Positions 7,879 to 16,577 are shown, counted from the first letter of the stretch. The stretch is 64,000 nt of DNA from Zestomonas insulae (GCF_016901015.1 NZ_JAFEUP010000002.1:434001-498000); one strand, 5' to 3'. Translations and numbers: made by a program. The notes: generated by a model from the letters alone, not told the origin.

Positions 7879-8835
7879 TCAGGGCTGGAGGATGAACTTC
7901 GCGGTGCTGCCCTCGTGCACCGCGCGGTAGCAGGTCGGACCCTCGCTGAGCGGCACGGCCTGCAGGTCGCTAGGCAGCGGCAGCTTGCCCTGGTCGAACA
8001 GCTGGCCGAAGCCGTCGAGCATCGCTGCGCAATCCGCGGTGCTGTACAGCAGGGTGTTGACCCCGACCAGCATGCCGCCACGTCGGTACAGCGCCAGGGC
8101 CGGCAGCTGGACCATGCCATCCACCGGCGCGGCGATGTAGGCGATGCACCCGAAGCTGGCCAGCGCCGCCACCGCGGCCGGCAGCCAGAAGCCGGTGGTG
8201 TCGAAGATCACCTCGGCGCCACCAGGGAAGTAGGTCTCCACCTGACCGCCGAGATGCGCCGGTTCGCCGAGCAACAGCGTGGGCAGGCCGCGCTGCTCGT
8301 ACTCCTGCAGCACCTCGGCGCGCCGCGCGGCGACCAGCACCTCGGCGCCGCGCGCCACCGCCAGGTTGATCGCCGCCGCCGCCACCGCGCCGGCACCGAC
8401 CACCAGCAGGCGTGTGCCGGCCTGCACCTGGCTGCGCTGCAGAGCATCCCAGGCGGTGGTGTAGGGCACCCCGCAGGCTGCGGCCTGGGCGAAGCTCAGC
8501 GACTGCGGTTTGCGCGCCACGCCGTTGGCCGGCAGGCACAGGTGGCTGGCATGGCTGCCGTCGCGGGAGAAACCGATCTGGTTGCCGGTGCCCCAGACTT
8601 CCTGGCCGAGCAGCGCTGCCGGGCCTTGCACCACCACCCCGGCGAAGTCGCGGCCGGGCACGCGCGGCAGGGTGGTGTAGGGGAAGCGGCCGAGGACGTT
8701 CTTCACGTCGCTGGGGTTGAGCCCGGCGGCGCGGACCTCCACCAGCACCTCGTCGGTGGTCGGTACCGGCGTCGGCAGCTCGACCAGGTGCAGCGCGGCG
8801 AGGTCGCCGGTGGCGTTGAATTGCAGGGCGCGCAT
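7879..8835 (-). CDS. Zinc-independent MDR-family oxidoreductase (quinone oxidoreductase-like)
   Basis: 318-residue NAD(P)H-dependent medium-chain reductase. The N-terminal GroES-like domain contains AAGLNPSDVKNVLGRFPYTTLPRVPGRDFAGVV; the NPSD and PGRDF signatures are typical of quinone-oxidoreductase relatives that lack the catalytic zinc cysteine. A Rossmann domain with LLVVGAGAVAAAAI begins near residue 140. Substrate unknown; such enzymes reduce quinones or alpha,beta-unsaturated carbonyls in the cytosol. AAGGAG lies 6 bases before the ATG. The XapX gene ends 24 bp upstream and the AraC regulator precedes that on the same strand, so the three probably form one regulated unit. Confidence 0.87.
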   Translation of the reverse strand: MRALQFNATGDLAALHLVELPTPVPTTDEVLVEVRAAGLNPSDVKNVLGRFPYTTLPRVPGRDFAGVVVQGPAALLGQEVWGTGNQIGFSRDGSHASHLCLPANGVARKPQSLSFAQAAACGVPYTTAWDALQRSQVQAGTRLLVVGAGAVAAAAINLAVARGAEVLVAARRAEVLQEYEQRGLPTLLLGEPAHLGGQVETYFPGGAEVIFDTTGFWLPAAVAALASFGCIAYIAAPVDGMVQLPALALYRRGGMLVGVNTLLYSTADCAAMLDGFGQLFDQGKLPLPSDLQAVPLSEGPTCYRAVHEGSTAKFILQP

Positions 8836-8859
8836 GGGTGTCTCCTTGTTGAGGGGGGA

Positions 8860-9033
8860 TCAGGACAGCCAGTGGCTGAGCAACTGGCGACCGAAGGGCA
8901 GCAGCTGTTCGCCGAGCTGCATGCCGAGCAGACCGACCAGCGCCACCGCCGGTGGCGCCGGCGAGCGCACGTCGAGCAGGTGATAGAGCAGGCCCACGGC
9001 GAGGCCGACGGCGAGGGAAATCAGGTAGCTCAT
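8860..9033 (-). CDS. XapX domain protein (DUF1427), small membrane protein
   Basis: 57-residue protein missed by length cut-offs. It reads MSYLISLAVGLAVGLLYHLL, then DVRSPAPPAVALVGLLGMQLGEQ and a short amphipathic tail. This is the XapX/DUF1427 pattern: one hydrophobic segment, the RSPAPPxxALVGLLGMxxGE signature, and a second hydrophobic stretch. The family is named after a protein encoded beside xanthosine genes in E. coli; its role is unknown and it is often found beside oxidoreductase genes. The ATG is at 9031-9033 on the minus strand and the TGA at 8860-8862. It sits between the AraC regulator (81 bp) and the MDR oxidoreductase (24 bp) on the same strand. Confidence 0.85.
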   Translation of the reverse strand: MSYLISLAVGLAVGLLYHLLDVRSPAPPAVALVGLLGMQLGEQLLPFGRQLLSHWLS

Positions 9034-9113
9034 GGCGACGATCTCGGCGATTCAGGCGAGTCAGTCTAGAAGGGCAACGGCAGAGACACCGGCCAAAGAC
9101 TTCCGTATACCGG

Positions 9114-9896
9114 TCAATCCGTGGCGGCGAGGCTGGCCAGATAGTCGGAGGGTGCAACGCCGAGTTCGCGGCGGAACATGTCGCTGAAGCTGTTGGCGCG
9201 GTAGCCGAGGCTATCGGCGATGCGCCCGACCGGGGTGCCCTGGATCAGCGCGGCGACCGCGGTGGCCAGCTGCACCTGGCGGCGCCACTCAGCGAAGCCC
9301 ATGCCCAGGCGGGTCTGGAACAGCCGGGCGAGGGTGCGCACGCTGGCGCCGACCGCCGCGGCATGTTCCTCGAACGACAGCGCCAGGCTCGGCGTCGCCA
9401 TCACCGCCTGGCACAGGGCGAGCAGGCGGCGGTCGGCGCTGTCCGGCAACGGCACGCGCAGGTGCGAGCGGCGCGCGCGCTGCAGCTCGAGCAGGGTCAG
9501 GCGGCTGAGGCCGTCGTAGTAGTCGGCCTGCGGCCGGCCCTGCTGATCGACCAGGGCGACGATCAGCTCGCGCAGCAGCGGACTGACCTCCAGCACCTGA
9601 GTGGTGTCCGCCAGCGGCTGCAGGCGCTCGGGCTGCAGGTAGATATTGCGCATTTCCAGCTCGGAGACCACCCGTACCGCATGCGGCACGCCGGGCGGCA
9701 GCCACACCGCGCGCAGCGGCGGCACCAGCAGCGCCTCGTGCGGGGTTTCCACCCACATGATCCCGGACATCGCGTAGAGCAGCTGGCCCCACTCGTGCTC
9801 GTGCGGCTCGATGTACAAGCCGCGCGGGTAGCTGCGCGCCACTGCACGCACTGGCGTGCCGGGGCGGCTGAGGTCGGGCGGCGCGGCGCGGGCCAT
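9114..9896 (-). CDS. AraC-family transcriptional regulator with N-terminal cupin
   Basis: 260-residue regulator. An N-terminal cupin-type sensing domain spans about residues 15-110 (HEHEWGQLLYAMSGIMWVET, then LPPGVPHAVRV). A C-terminal AraC DNA-binding domain with two HTH motifs spans about 160-255: LSFEEHAAAVGASVRTLARLF is the first recognition unit, and VGRIADSLGYRANSFSDMFRRELGVAPSDYL the second, including the conserved family signature. It lies directly upstream of xapX and the MDR oxidoreductase on the same strand (81-bp gap) and is the obvious candidate to control them. Effector unknown. The ribosome-binding site before ATG 9896 is weak. Confidence 0.9.
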   Translation of the reverse strand: MARAAPPDLSRPGTPVRAVARSYPRGLYIEPHEHEWGQLLYAMSGIMWVETPHEALLVPPLRAVWLPPGVPHAVRVVSELEMRNIYLQPERLQPLADTTQVLEVSPLLRELIVALVDQQGRPQADYYDGLSRLTLLELQRARRSHLRVPLPDSADRRLLALCQAVMATPSLALSFEEHAAAVGASVRTLARLFQTRLGMGFAEWRRQVQLATAVAALIQGTPVGRIADSLGYRANSFSDMFRRELGVAPSDYLASLAATD

Positions 9897-9927
9897 GATG
9901 AGTGTCCGTGGGGCTGGGCGGTGAATG

Positions 9928-10863
9928 TTACCCGGCTTCGCCCGGGCTGTCGGGCGCCCACAGCGGGTGCGTGCGCATCACCACGGCGGCCCAGTCGACG
10001 AAGGCGCGCACCCGCGCCGACAGATGCCGCGAATAGGGATAGACCAGGCTCATCGGCATGCTCGTCAACCGCCAGTCGGCCAGCACCTCGACCAGCGCAC
10101 CGCTGGCCAGCTGCGGCGCGGCTTCGGCGCGCGGCACCGAGACCAGCCCGAGCCCGGCCTCGGCCGCGGCGATGTAGGCGCCGCCGCTGTTGAAGCGCAT
10201 CGCCGGCGGCTGTTCGATGACGAAGGAATCGCTGCCGCGGCGCAGCTCGGCGCGGAACTGCCGGCCGCTGGCGGGAAACACGAAAGCCAGGTAGCGGTGC
10301 GCGGCGAGGTCGGCGGGCGAGCGCAGCGGTGCGGCGCCGGCCAGGTAGGCGGGCGCGGCGCAGAGGGCGAAGCGCATCTGGCCGATCGGCCGGCACACCA
10401 GGTCCGGGGTGGTGATCTGGCCGCCGCGGATGGCGCAGTCCACGCCTTCCTGGATCAGGTCGACGACCCGTTCGCTGCAGCCGATGTCGAGCTGCACTGC
10501 CGGGTGCTGGGCGACGAAATCGGGCAGCGCGGGGATGATCAGGAAGCGGCCGACCGGCGAGGGCATCTCCACCCGCACCTGGCCACGCACGATGCCGCGA
10601 CTGCTGGATACGCTGGATTCCAGTTCGTCCATGTCGTCGAGCAGGGCGCGGGCGCGTTCGTAGTAGGCGGCGCCATCGGTGGTCGGCGAGACGCGTCGGG
10701 TGGTGCGGTGCAGCAGCTTGGCGCCGAGCTGGTTCTCCAGCGCCGCCACCTGCCCGGACATGGTGGTCTTCGGCACCGCGAGGGCGTCGGCGGCGCGGGT
10801 GAAGCTACCGAGTTCGACGATGCGGCAGAACGCACGCATCGCTTCAAAGCGGTCGAAAGCCAT
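9928..10863 (-). CDS. LysR-family transcriptional regulator
   Basis: 311-residue LTTR. The N-terminal winged HTH (FEAMRAFCRIVELGSFTRAA, then TTMSGQVAALENQLGAKLLHRTTRRVSPT) is followed by a linker helix and a type 2 periplasmic-binding-like effector domain (GQVRVEMPSPVGRF, DIGCSERVVDLIQEGVDCAIRGG, YLAFVFPASGRQF). It belongs to the CrgA/DsdC-like group that often represses neighbouring redox genes. It is divergent from the AhpD-like/cupin pair across 115 bp, which makes that pair its likely target. The shared gap is AT-rich compared with its surroundings and contains CTCG-N7-CGAG near 10911-10921, a possible operator. Confidence 0.92.
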   Translation of the reverse strand: MAFDRFEAMRAFCRIVELGSFTRAADALAVPKTTMSGQVAALENQLGAKLLHRTTRRVSPTTDGAAYYERARALLDDMDELESSVSSSRGIVRGQVRVEMPSPVGRFLIIPALPDFVAQHPAVQLDIGCSERVVDLIQEGVDCAIRGGQITTPDLVCRPIGQMRFALCAAPAYLAGAAPLRSPADLAAHRYLAFVFPASGRQFRAELRRGSDSFVIEQPPAMRFNSGGAYIAAAEAGLGLVSVPRAEAAPQLASGALVEVLADWRLTSMPMSLVYPYSRHLSARVRAFVDWAAVVMRTHPLWAPDSPGEAG

Positions 10864-10978
10864 TGTGCGGATTCTCGTCCAATGATTCCTGGAAAGGCCA
10901 ATTTATCTCGATATCTGCGAGCAATACAGTAGCTCCAACCCCGGCGCTGCGCCGGGCCCCACCGACCGGAGAACGACC

Positions 10979-11419
10979 ATGAGCACCCGCCTGAGATACG
11001 CCGAAGCTGCCCCCCACGCCTTCAAAGCCATGCTGGGCCTGGAGAAAGCCCTGGGCGAATCGTCGCTGGAGAAATCGCTGCATGAACTGGTGAAGATTCG
11101 CGCCTCGCAGCTCAACGGCTGTGCCTACTGCATCGACCTGCACACCGCCGATGCGCTCAAGCTCGGAGAAACGCCGCGGCGCATCTTCGCTCTCAATGCC
11201 TGGGAAGAAACGCCGTTCTTCACCGAACGCGAACGTGCCGCGCTGCTGTGGACCGAGACCCTGACCCTGGTCGCCGAGCGACATGCGCCCGAGGCGATCT
11301 ACCGCGAAGTCGCCGCGCAGTTCAACGAGCGCGAGCTGGCCGAGCTGACTTTCGCCATCGCCGCAATCAACGCCTGGAACCGCTTCGGTGTCGGTTTCGC
11401 CATGCAGCCGGGGAAATGA
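10979..11419 (+). CDS. AhpD-like carboxymuconolactone decarboxylase family protein
   Basis: 146-residue all-helical protein of the CMD/AhpD superfamily. The hallmark core ELVKIRASQLNGCAYCIDLH (about residues 36-55) carries the C-x-x-C redox pair followed by His. AhpD-type members act as thiol-dependent hydroperoxide reductants in the cytosol; stand-alone ones like this have no assigned substrate. It begins after the divergent LysR gene and shares an ATGA overlap with the cupin gene that follows, so the two are translationally coupled. The regulator, a CxxC reductase and a secreted cupin together suggest a response to a reactive or aromatic compound, which is inference. Confidence 0.9.
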   Translation: MSTRLRYAEAAPHAFKAMLGLEKALGESSLEKSLHELVKIRASQLNGCAYCIDLHTADALKLGETPRRIFALNAWEETPFFTERERAALLWTETLTLVAERHAPEAIYREVAAQFNERELAELTFAIAAINAWNRFGVGFAMQPGK

Positions 11420-11835
11420 GCATGCGCAGTCCTTCCGTGTGGATGTGCGCCGCACTGTTCAGCCTGGCCAGTGGCGTCGCCCTGGCCCACGGCGGCGCGG
11501 GCGACGAGACGGTCACTCCGGTGGCCGAGGCGAGTCTGCCAGCCACTCCGAGTGCCAATGCCAAGGCACTGCGCGTCGAGTTCGCCCCGGGCGCCAGCTC
11601 CAAGCCGCACAGCCATCCTGGGCCGGTGTTCGTGGTGGTGGTGTCCGGTGAGGTGGAGTCGGCGCTGGACGGTGGTCCGGTGCAGCGCTACCAGGCCGGC
11701 GACGCCTGGTACGAGGCGCCGGGACAGCTGCACCGGGTGACCCGCAACGCCAGCCAGAGCGCGCCGGCGACGCTGGTCGCCTGGCTGCTCTCGGACGGCA
11801 AGACGCCGCTGGTCACGCCACAACCGGCACAGTGA
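11416..11835 (+). CDS. Secreted cupin-domain protein
   Basis: 139-residue exported protein: signal peptide about residues 1-25 (MSMRSPSVWMCAALFSLASG, ending ALA-HGG) and one RmlC-like cupin barrel. The metal-binding signature is visible as PHSHPGPVFVVVVSGEVES (two His and a downstream Glu) and later WYEAPGQLHRVTRN. Cupins of this size are often small periplasmic metal enzymes or binding proteins. The start ATG at 11416 overlaps the TGA of the AhpD-like gene (ATGA); an ATG two codons later is an alternative. It is expected to be coexpressed with the AhpD-like protein and controlled by the divergent LysR regulator. Confidence 0.88.
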   Translation: MSMRSPSVWMCAALFSLASGVALAHGGAGDETVTPVAEASLPATPSANAKALRVEFAPGASSKPHSHPGPVFVVVVSGEVESALDGGPVQRYQAGDAWYEAPGQLHRVTRNASQSAPATLVAWLLSDGKTPLVTPQPAQ

Positions 11836-12447
11836 TTAGCGGGTCAGCGGCAGGGCTGCGCCCATCAGGCCGAACAGGCCACCGCAGGCGCGGTTGAAGC
11901 CCTTGCCGCTGCGCTCCAGCCAGGGCCGCACACGGTGCGCGAGGCGCGCCAGCAGGTATTCGGTGAGGCCCTCGGTGACCGCGAAAGTTGCCGCCATCAC
12001 CGCGAACTGCAGCCACAGATTGCCGGCCGGATCGAGGAACTGCGGCAGGAAGGCGCCGTAGAACAGAATCACCTTGGGGTTGGACACTGCGGAGAAGAAC
12101 CCCTGGCGGAGCAGGTGTGCGCCGGGCTTGGCCTGCGCCTGCTCGGTGGGCTGCAGGTTCATCGGTTCGGCGCGCCAGAGCTGGATGCCGAGCCAGATCA
12201 GGTACAGCCCGCCGCCGACCTTGAGCACGATCAGCGCGTGGGCCGAGGCCTTGAGCAGGGCGCCGATGCCGAACATCGACAGCGCCATCAACGCGACGAA
12301 ACCGCTGATGCCGCCGACGATGGTCCATAGCGTGCGGCGGTGGCCGTACAGCGCGCCGTGGGTCAGCGCCAGCAGGCCGTTGGGGCCGGGGGTCAGCGAC
12401 AGGCCGAGCACTGCCACGAAATAGATCAGCCAGGTATGCAGGGCCAT
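11836..12447 (-). CDS. LysE/RhtB-family amino acid exporter
   Basis: 203-residue inner membrane exporter with about six hydrophobic segments. The N-terminal signature is LSLTPGPNGLLALTHGALYG (about residues 16-35; family pattern GPxxL), followed by GGISGFVALMALSMFGIGAL and FFSAVSNPKVILFYGAFLPQF, a strongly conserved LysE motif. These proteins export amino acids, homoserine lactone-like compounds or other small metabolites by proton antiport; specificity cannot be predicted. GGAG precedes the ATG at 12447. The stop lies flush against the stop of the cupin gene (11835/11836), so the two transcripts converge with no space for a terminator. Confidence 0.93.
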   Translation of the reverse strand: MALHTWLIYFVAVLGLSLTPGPNGLLALTHGALYGHRRTLWTIVGGISGFVALMALSMFGIGALLKASAHALIVLKVGGGLYLIWLGIQLWRAEPMNLQPTEQAQAKPGAHLLRQGFFSAVSNPKVILFYGAFLPQFLDPAGNLWLQFAVMAATFAVTEGLTEYLLARLAHRVRPWLERSGKGFNRACGGLFGLMGAALPLTR

Positions 12448-12474
12448 GTCATCAATCTCCAGCGCGGGGAAAGG

Positions 12475-13005
12475 CTACTCGTCCTGTGCGGCGAGCAGGG
12501 ATTCGTAGGCCGGCGCGGCGTAGATGCCGATTTCCACGCACAGCGCCAGGACTCGCTCCAGGTCGCAGCTGTACACCAGCACGGCCTGCAGTTCGTCATC
12601 CAGCGGCTCGCTGAAGTCGACCAGCACGTAGCCGCCTTTTTCCGGGTAGAGGCTGCTCAGTTGCACCTGAATGCGCTTCAGCGCGGCCAGCGGCTCGGCC
12701 TTGCGCAGGTCCTTGGCCTTGAGCACGAAGCTCACCGCGCTGCCGAACGAGGCGCGAATCTGCTCGAACAGCTGCTCGTGGCTGTCGGCCTGGAACAGCA
12801 CGATGTCCGGCAGGCTGCCGACCACCACCCATTCGCCGAGCGGGATGGGGAAGCTGTCGTCGTAGTTGATGTCCGGGTTGGCCTGGAGGAACGCCGCGGG
12901 ATCGGCGTAGGCCTGCGCGGCTTCGTCGGCGATCTGCTGGATTTCCTCGGCGCCCAGGCAGCCGGAGCTGATCTTCTCGATCAGTTCGATGAGTGCGTCT
13001 TTCAT
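12475..13005 (-). CDS. Conserved hypothetical protein
   Basis: 176-residue soluble protein I do not recognise. The N-terminal 60 residues are helical and acidic (MKDALIELIEKISSGCLGAE, then IQQIADEAAQAYADPAAF). The rest looks alpha/beta with a repeated hydrophobic strand pattern (GEWVVVGSLPDIVLFQ, YVLVDFSEPLDDELQAVLVY, ALCVEIGIYAAPAYESLLAA). There is no signal peptide or membrane segment. The start at 13005 follows AGAGGA with good spacing; a longer frame reaching 13170 has an unlikely Pro/Ser-rich leader and was rejected. It lies 27 bp upstream of the LysE-type exporter on the same strand and may be cotranscribed with it. Confidence 0.65.
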   Translation of the reverse strand: MKDALIELIEKISSGCLGAEEIQQIADEAAQAYADPAAFLQANPDINYDDSFPIPLGEWVVVGSLPDIVLFQADSHEQLFEQIRASFGSAVSFVLKAKDLRKAEPLAALKRIQVQLSSLYPEKGGYVLVDFSEPLDDELQAVLVYSCDLERVLALCVEIGIYAAPAYESLLAAQDE

Positions 13006-13168
13006 CCTGGTAATCCTCTGGCGGCAAAGGCGCGCAGGATATACCGAAGTGCGCGCGACCGCGCGTCGGTCAGCGGCGGCGCGGCTGATTGGTGGGCTGC
13101 ATGTCGGCGGTGGCGATGATGGCGCTGGGCTATAGTCCCCGCAGACTAGGGCGGGGGTGGGGCTGGTC

Positions 13169-14245
13169 ATGAGTGAACGCCGAGCGCGGGGTGCGGCTAA
13201 ACCGGGGTTGTCGTTCGTGCGGCGGGCCTTCCTGCCGCGCGCGATCGGCCTGGGCGTCGGCTCCTTCGCGGTGGCCGGCGTGCTGCTCGGCCAGGCCCAA
13301 CCACTGTGGCTGTGGCTGCTGCTGGCGCTGTACTGCTACGCCTGGCCGTTCGTCGCCTACCGCTTGGCCTTTGCCGCCAGGCAGCCCTACGTCGCCGAGC
13401 AGCGCCATGTGCTGTTCGACTCGCTGCTCGGCGGTTTCTGGATCGCCTGTATCGGCTACAACGTGCTGCCCACGGTGATGTTCCTGTCGATGCTGGCGAT
13501 GAACAACACGGCGGCCGGCGGCGCGCGCTTCGTGGTGCGCGGATTTCTCCTGCAACTGCTGGGCATGGCGGTGGCGGCCTTGCTGCTGGGCTGGCGCTTC
13601 GCCCCGGAAACCACTCCGCAGCAGGTCTACGCGAGCATCCCGATGCTGGTGGTGCACCCGATGACCATCGGCCTGGTGCTCTACCAACTGGCGATCCAGC
13701 TCGGCAAGCACAAGAAGGCGCTGCGCGAGGTCAGTCGCACCGACAGCCTGACCCGCCTGTTCAACCGCGGCTACTGGAAGGAATGCCTGCAGCTGGAGTT
13801 CGAGCAGTGTCGCTACCTGCAGCAGACCGCCAGCCTGGCGCTGATCGACGTCGACCACTTCAAGGCCACCAACGACCGCCACGGGCACATCGCCGGCGAC
13901 AGCGTGCTGTTCACCGTCGGCGAACAGATCCGCGCCTGTCTGCGCAGCGAGGACCTGGCCGGCCGCTATGGTGGCGACGAGTTCTGCATCTGCCTGCCGA
14001 ACACCTCCCCCGACCTGGCCCGTGACATCCTCGAGCGCCTGCGCGATCAGGTCGCGGCGCTGCGCTTCAAGCAGGCGCCGGAGCTGCGCGTCAGCCTGAG
14101 CATCGGCATCGCCGGTTATTCGGCACAGCTCGCCGATGCCACCGCGTGGCTGCAGGAGGCCGACCGCGCGCTGTACGAGGCCAAGCACCAGGGCCGCAAC
14201 CGCATCATCCTCGCCCACAGCCTGGCCTACGCCGCGCCGGCCTGA
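13169..14245 (+). CDS. Membrane diguanylate cyclase (MASE2-GGDEF)
   Basis: 358-residue enzyme that makes cyclic di-GMP from two GTP. The N-terminal MASE2 membrane domain spans about residues 15-180; its FVRRAFLPRAIGLGVGSF start matches the same motif in E. coli DgcC/AdrA. The C-terminal GGDEF domain (about 195-350) contains DSLTRLFNRGYW, IDVDHFKATND and the intact catalytic loop RYGGDEF. Five residues before the loop is an RxxD product-inhibition site (RSED). The enzyme should be active and feedback-inhibited, promoting the sessile state. ATG 13169 is preceded by GGGGTGGGG; GTG/ATG codons up to 13157 are alternatives. A TATAGT -10-like box lies at 13131. Confidence 0.92.
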   Translation: MSERRARGAAKPGLSFVRRAFLPRAIGLGVGSFAVAGVLLGQAQPLWLWLLLALYCYAWPFVAYRLAFAARQPYVAEQRHVLFDSLLGGFWIACIGYNVLPTVMFLSMLAMNNTAAGGARFVVRGFLLQLLGMAVAALLLGWRFAPETTPQQVYASIPMLVVHPMTIGLVLYQLAIQLGKHKKALREVSRTDSLTRLFNRGYWKECLQLEFEQCRYLQQTASLALIDVDHFKATNDRHGHIAGDSVLFTVGEQIRACLRSEDLAGRYGGDEFCICLPNTSPDLARDILERLRDQVAALRFKQAPELRVSLSIGIAGYSAQLADATAWLQEADRALYEAKHQGRNRIILAHSLAYAAPA

Positions 14246-14408
14246 CGCCCTCGTTCAGCGACCTTGGCCTTGCCTTTGCATCGCTCTAGCGCGGGCGTTG
14301 CCGGCGGCGACGGGCGTGACTGGACAATTGCCGCCGCTGCGACAAAGCTTGCCCGCTCGCCGCTGGCCCTCACGGGCAATGGCGACCATGACTTATCGAG
14401 GAGTAGCT

Positions 14409-15179
14409 ATGCGCAGTTGGTGGATCGGCTTTTTGGCCCTGGGTGTATTGGTGGCAGGTCCGCTGCGGGCAGAGACCCTCAAGGTCGCGATGGAAGGGGC
14501 GTTCCCACCGTTCGAGGAGGTGGGCGAGGACGGCAAGCTGAAGGGCTTCAACGTCGACATCGCCAACGCGCTGTGCGCGCAGATGAAGACCGATTGCGAG
14601 CTGGTGCGCTTCCCGTTCGACGACCTGATTCCGACCCTCAACGCGAAGAAGTCCGACCTGGTCCTGGCGTCGATGTCGATCACCGCCGAGCGTCAGCAAC
14701 TGGTCGACTTCACTGACAAGTACAGCCAGACGCCGACCTACTTCTTCGGTAAGAACGACGAGATCAACGAGGTGTTCATCACCCCGCGGCGGGTCTCCGG
14801 GAAGCGCATCGGGGTGCAGCGCGGTACGGTGTACGACAGCTATCTCATAGACAAGTTCGCCAAATATGCCGCCATCGAGCGCTTTGACAGTGCGCAGGAA
14901 GCCTACGATGCGCTGTACCAGGGCAAGGTCAACCTGGTGCTCGACGACGCGGTGTCCGGCTACATGAGTTTCCTCGACACGCCGCGCGGCGAAGGCTTCG
15001 GCCGGGTCGGCGGGGCGGTGGTGGCGCCGAAGTACATGGGCGTCGGCCAGGGCATCGCGGTGCGCAAGGGCGACGAGGCGCTGAAAGCCCGGCTCAATCA
15101 GGCGCTGGCGGTGATACTCAGCAATGGCACCTACAACCGCATCGAACGCCAGTATTTCCGCCAGTTCTCCGTGTACTGA
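14409..15179 (+). CDS. Periplasmic amino-acid-type substrate-binding protein (SBP family 3)
   Basis: 256-residue exported binding protein: signal peptide about residues 1-21 (ending GPLRA-ETLKV), then a classic polar-amino-acid SBP body. Motifs are VAMEGAFPPFEEVGEDGKLKG (first lobe), DLIPTLNAKKSDLVLASMSIT, RIGVQRGTVYDSYL (second lobe) and GQGIAVRKGDEALKARLNQA. Closest in pattern to Arg/Lys/Orn/His-binding proteins. No transporter genes are adjacent. GAGGAG precedes the ATG. It follows the diguanylate cyclase on the same strand after 163 bp with no visible terminator, so the pair might be coexpressed; a periplasmic sensor role for the cyclase is only speculation. Confidence 0.88.
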   Translation: MRSWWIGFLALGVLVAGPLRAETLKVAMEGAFPPFEEVGEDGKLKGFNVDIANALCAQMKTDCELVRFPFDDLIPTLNAKKSDLVLASMSITAERQQLVDFTDKYSQTPTYFFGKNDEINEVFITPRRVSGKRIGVQRGTVYDSYLIDKFAKYAAIERFDSAQEAYDALYQGKVNLVLDDAVSGYMSFLDTPRGEGFGRVGGAVVAPKYMGVGQGIAVRKGDEALKARLNQALAVILSNGTYNRIERQYFRQFSVY

Positions 15180-15244
15180 CGGAGCGCGGCCGCTGGCACG
15201 CCGGCGCGGCCAGCGGGCGGCGCCGTGCAGGGCGATTTAGTCGG

Positions 15245-15256
15245 ACGAACGTTCGT
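15245..15256. promoter_or_regulatory. Perfect 12-bp palindrome upstream of the KAS III-like gene
   Basis: ACGAACGTTCGT is a perfect palindrome 78 bp before the GTG start of the KAS III-like gene. Short symmetric sites of this kind are typical TetR-family operators, and several TetR regulators control fatty-acid genes in Pseudomonas. No TetR gene is in the window, so the regulator is unknown. Confidence 0.45.
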
Positions 15257-15333
15257 TCTCGATATGGGGAAATTGGCCGGTTTTGGGGCACAATAGCCGC
15301 CATTCGATCAATAACCTCTCGAGAGGAACGACC

Positions 15334-16455
15334 GTGCATAACGTCGTCATCAGTGGTACCGGCCTGTATACCCCGGCAAACAGCATTTCCAATGAAGAGC
15401 TGGTCGAGTCCTTTAATGCCTACGTCCGCCAATTCAATACCGACAACGCCGCCGCCATCGAGCGCGGCGAGGTCGAGGCGCTGACCGAATCCAGCGCGCC
15501 CTTCATCGAGAAGGCTTCGGGCATCAAGAGCCGCTTCGTCATCGACAAGGAAGGCATCCTCGACCCGCAGCGCATGGTCCCGCGCATCGCCGAGCGCTCC
15601 AACGACGAGTGGGGCATCCTCTGCGAGATGGCCGTCGGCGCCGCGAAACAGGCGCTCGAGCGCGCCGGCAAGACCGTCGCCGATATCGACGGGGTGATCG
15701 TCGCCTGCTCCAACCTGCAGCGCGCCTACCCGGCGGTGGCCATCGAAGTGCAGGCCGCACTGGGCATCAATGGCTTCGGCTACGACATGAACGTCGCCTG
15801 CTCCTCGGCGACCTTCGGCATCCAGGCTGCCACTGCCGCGGTGCAAACCGGCCAGGCGCGCGCCGTGCTGATGGTCAACCCGGAAATCTGCACCGGTCAC
15901 CTGAACTTCCGCGACCGCGACAGCCACTTCATCTTCGGCGACGCCGCCACCGCGGTGATCATCGAGCGCGCCGACCAGGCGACCTCGCAGTACCAGTGGG
16001 ACGTGGTTGGCACCAAGCTGCTGACCCAGTTCTCCAACAACATCCGCAACAACTTTGGCTTCCTCAACCGCGCCGCGGAAGAGGGCATCGGCCAGCGCGA
16101 CAAGCTGTTCGTCCAGGAAGGCCGCAAGGTGTTCAAGGATGTCTGCCCGATGGTCGCCGAACTGATCGGCGAGCACCTGGCCGAGAACCAGTTGAACGTC
16201 AGCGACGTGAAGCGCTTCTGGCTGCACCAGGCCAACCTCAACATGAACCTGCTGATCGCCCGCAAGCTGCTCGGCCGCGACGCCGAACCGCACGAGGCGC
16301 CGGTGATCCTCGACACCTACGCCAACACCAGTTCGGCCGGCTCGGTGATCGCCTTCCACAAGCACCAGGACGACCTGCCGAGCGGCAGCCTCGGCGTGCT
16401 CAGCTCGTTCGGTGCCGGTTACTCGATCGGCAGCGTGATCCTGCGCAAGCACTGA
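15334..16455 (+). CDS. Beta-ketoacyl-ACP synthase III-like enzyme
   Basis: 373-residue thiolase-fold condensing enzyme. The catalytic triad is complete: Cys in NVACSSATF (about residue 150), His in [11 protein letters not shown] (about 293) and Asn in [10 protein letters not shown] (about 333). The ending [17 protein letters not shown] is typical of KAS III. It looks very close to P. aeruginosa PA3286, reported to feed medium-chain acyl-CoA from beta-oxidation into fatty acid synthesis; that link is from memory. The start is GTG 15334 with AGAGGA upstream; an earlier in-frame ATG at 15283 adds an unlikely leader. It is monocistronic: a palindromic operator lies upstream, a hairpin and a REP element downstream. 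Confidence 0.92.
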   Translation: MHNVVISGTGLYTPANSISNEELVESFNAYVRQFNTDNAAAIERGEVEALTESSAPFIEKASGIKSRFVIDKEGILDPQRMVPRIAERSNDEWGILCEMAVGAAKQALERAGKTVADIDGVIVACSNLQRAYPAVAIEVQAALGINGFGYDMNVACSSATFGIQAATAAVQTGQARAVLMVNPEICTGHLNFRDRDSHFIFGDAATAVIIERADQATSQYQWDVVGTKLLTQFSNNIRNNFGFLNRAAEEGIGQRDKLFVQEGRKVFKDVCPMVAELIGEHLAENQLNVSDVKRFWLHQANLNMNLLIARKLLGRDAEPHEAPVILDTYANTSSAGSVIAFHKHQDDLPSGSLGVLSSFGAGYSIGSVILRKH

Positions 16456-16469
16456 TTGCGTCCCGTCGC

Positions 16470-16492
16470 GGCGACCGTTCCCCACGGTCGCC
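16470..16492 (+). terminator. Hairpin after the KAS III-like gene
   Basis: A perfect 8-bp stem (GGCGACCG at 16470-16477 with CGGTCGCC at 16485-16492) and a 7-base loop lie 15 bp past the stop codon. There is no T-run. The REP element begins 22 bp further on. Confidence 0.45.
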
Positions 16493-16514
16493 CGGTGGGT
16501 GAGTCACTCGCCCA

Positions 16515-16577
16515 TGTAGGAGCGGATTTATCCGCGATGGGCGTTGCCGGTCATCGCGAATGAATTCGCTCCCACAG
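16515..16577. repeat. Pseudomonas REP element, copy 1
   Basis: TGTAGGAGCGGATTTATCCG opens the element and CGCTCCCACAG closes it as an inverted arm. Internal dyads are typical of Pseudomonas REPs (GCGGATTTATCCGC; GCGAATGAATTCGC). It lies between the KAS III-like gene and the end of the adh gene. A second copy with the same layout is at 18933-19004. Confidence 0.9.

Noticed and set aside
15273..15294. TTGGCC and CACAAT as a -35/-10 pair for the KAS III-like gene
   Set aside because: Spacer of 10 bp is far too short.
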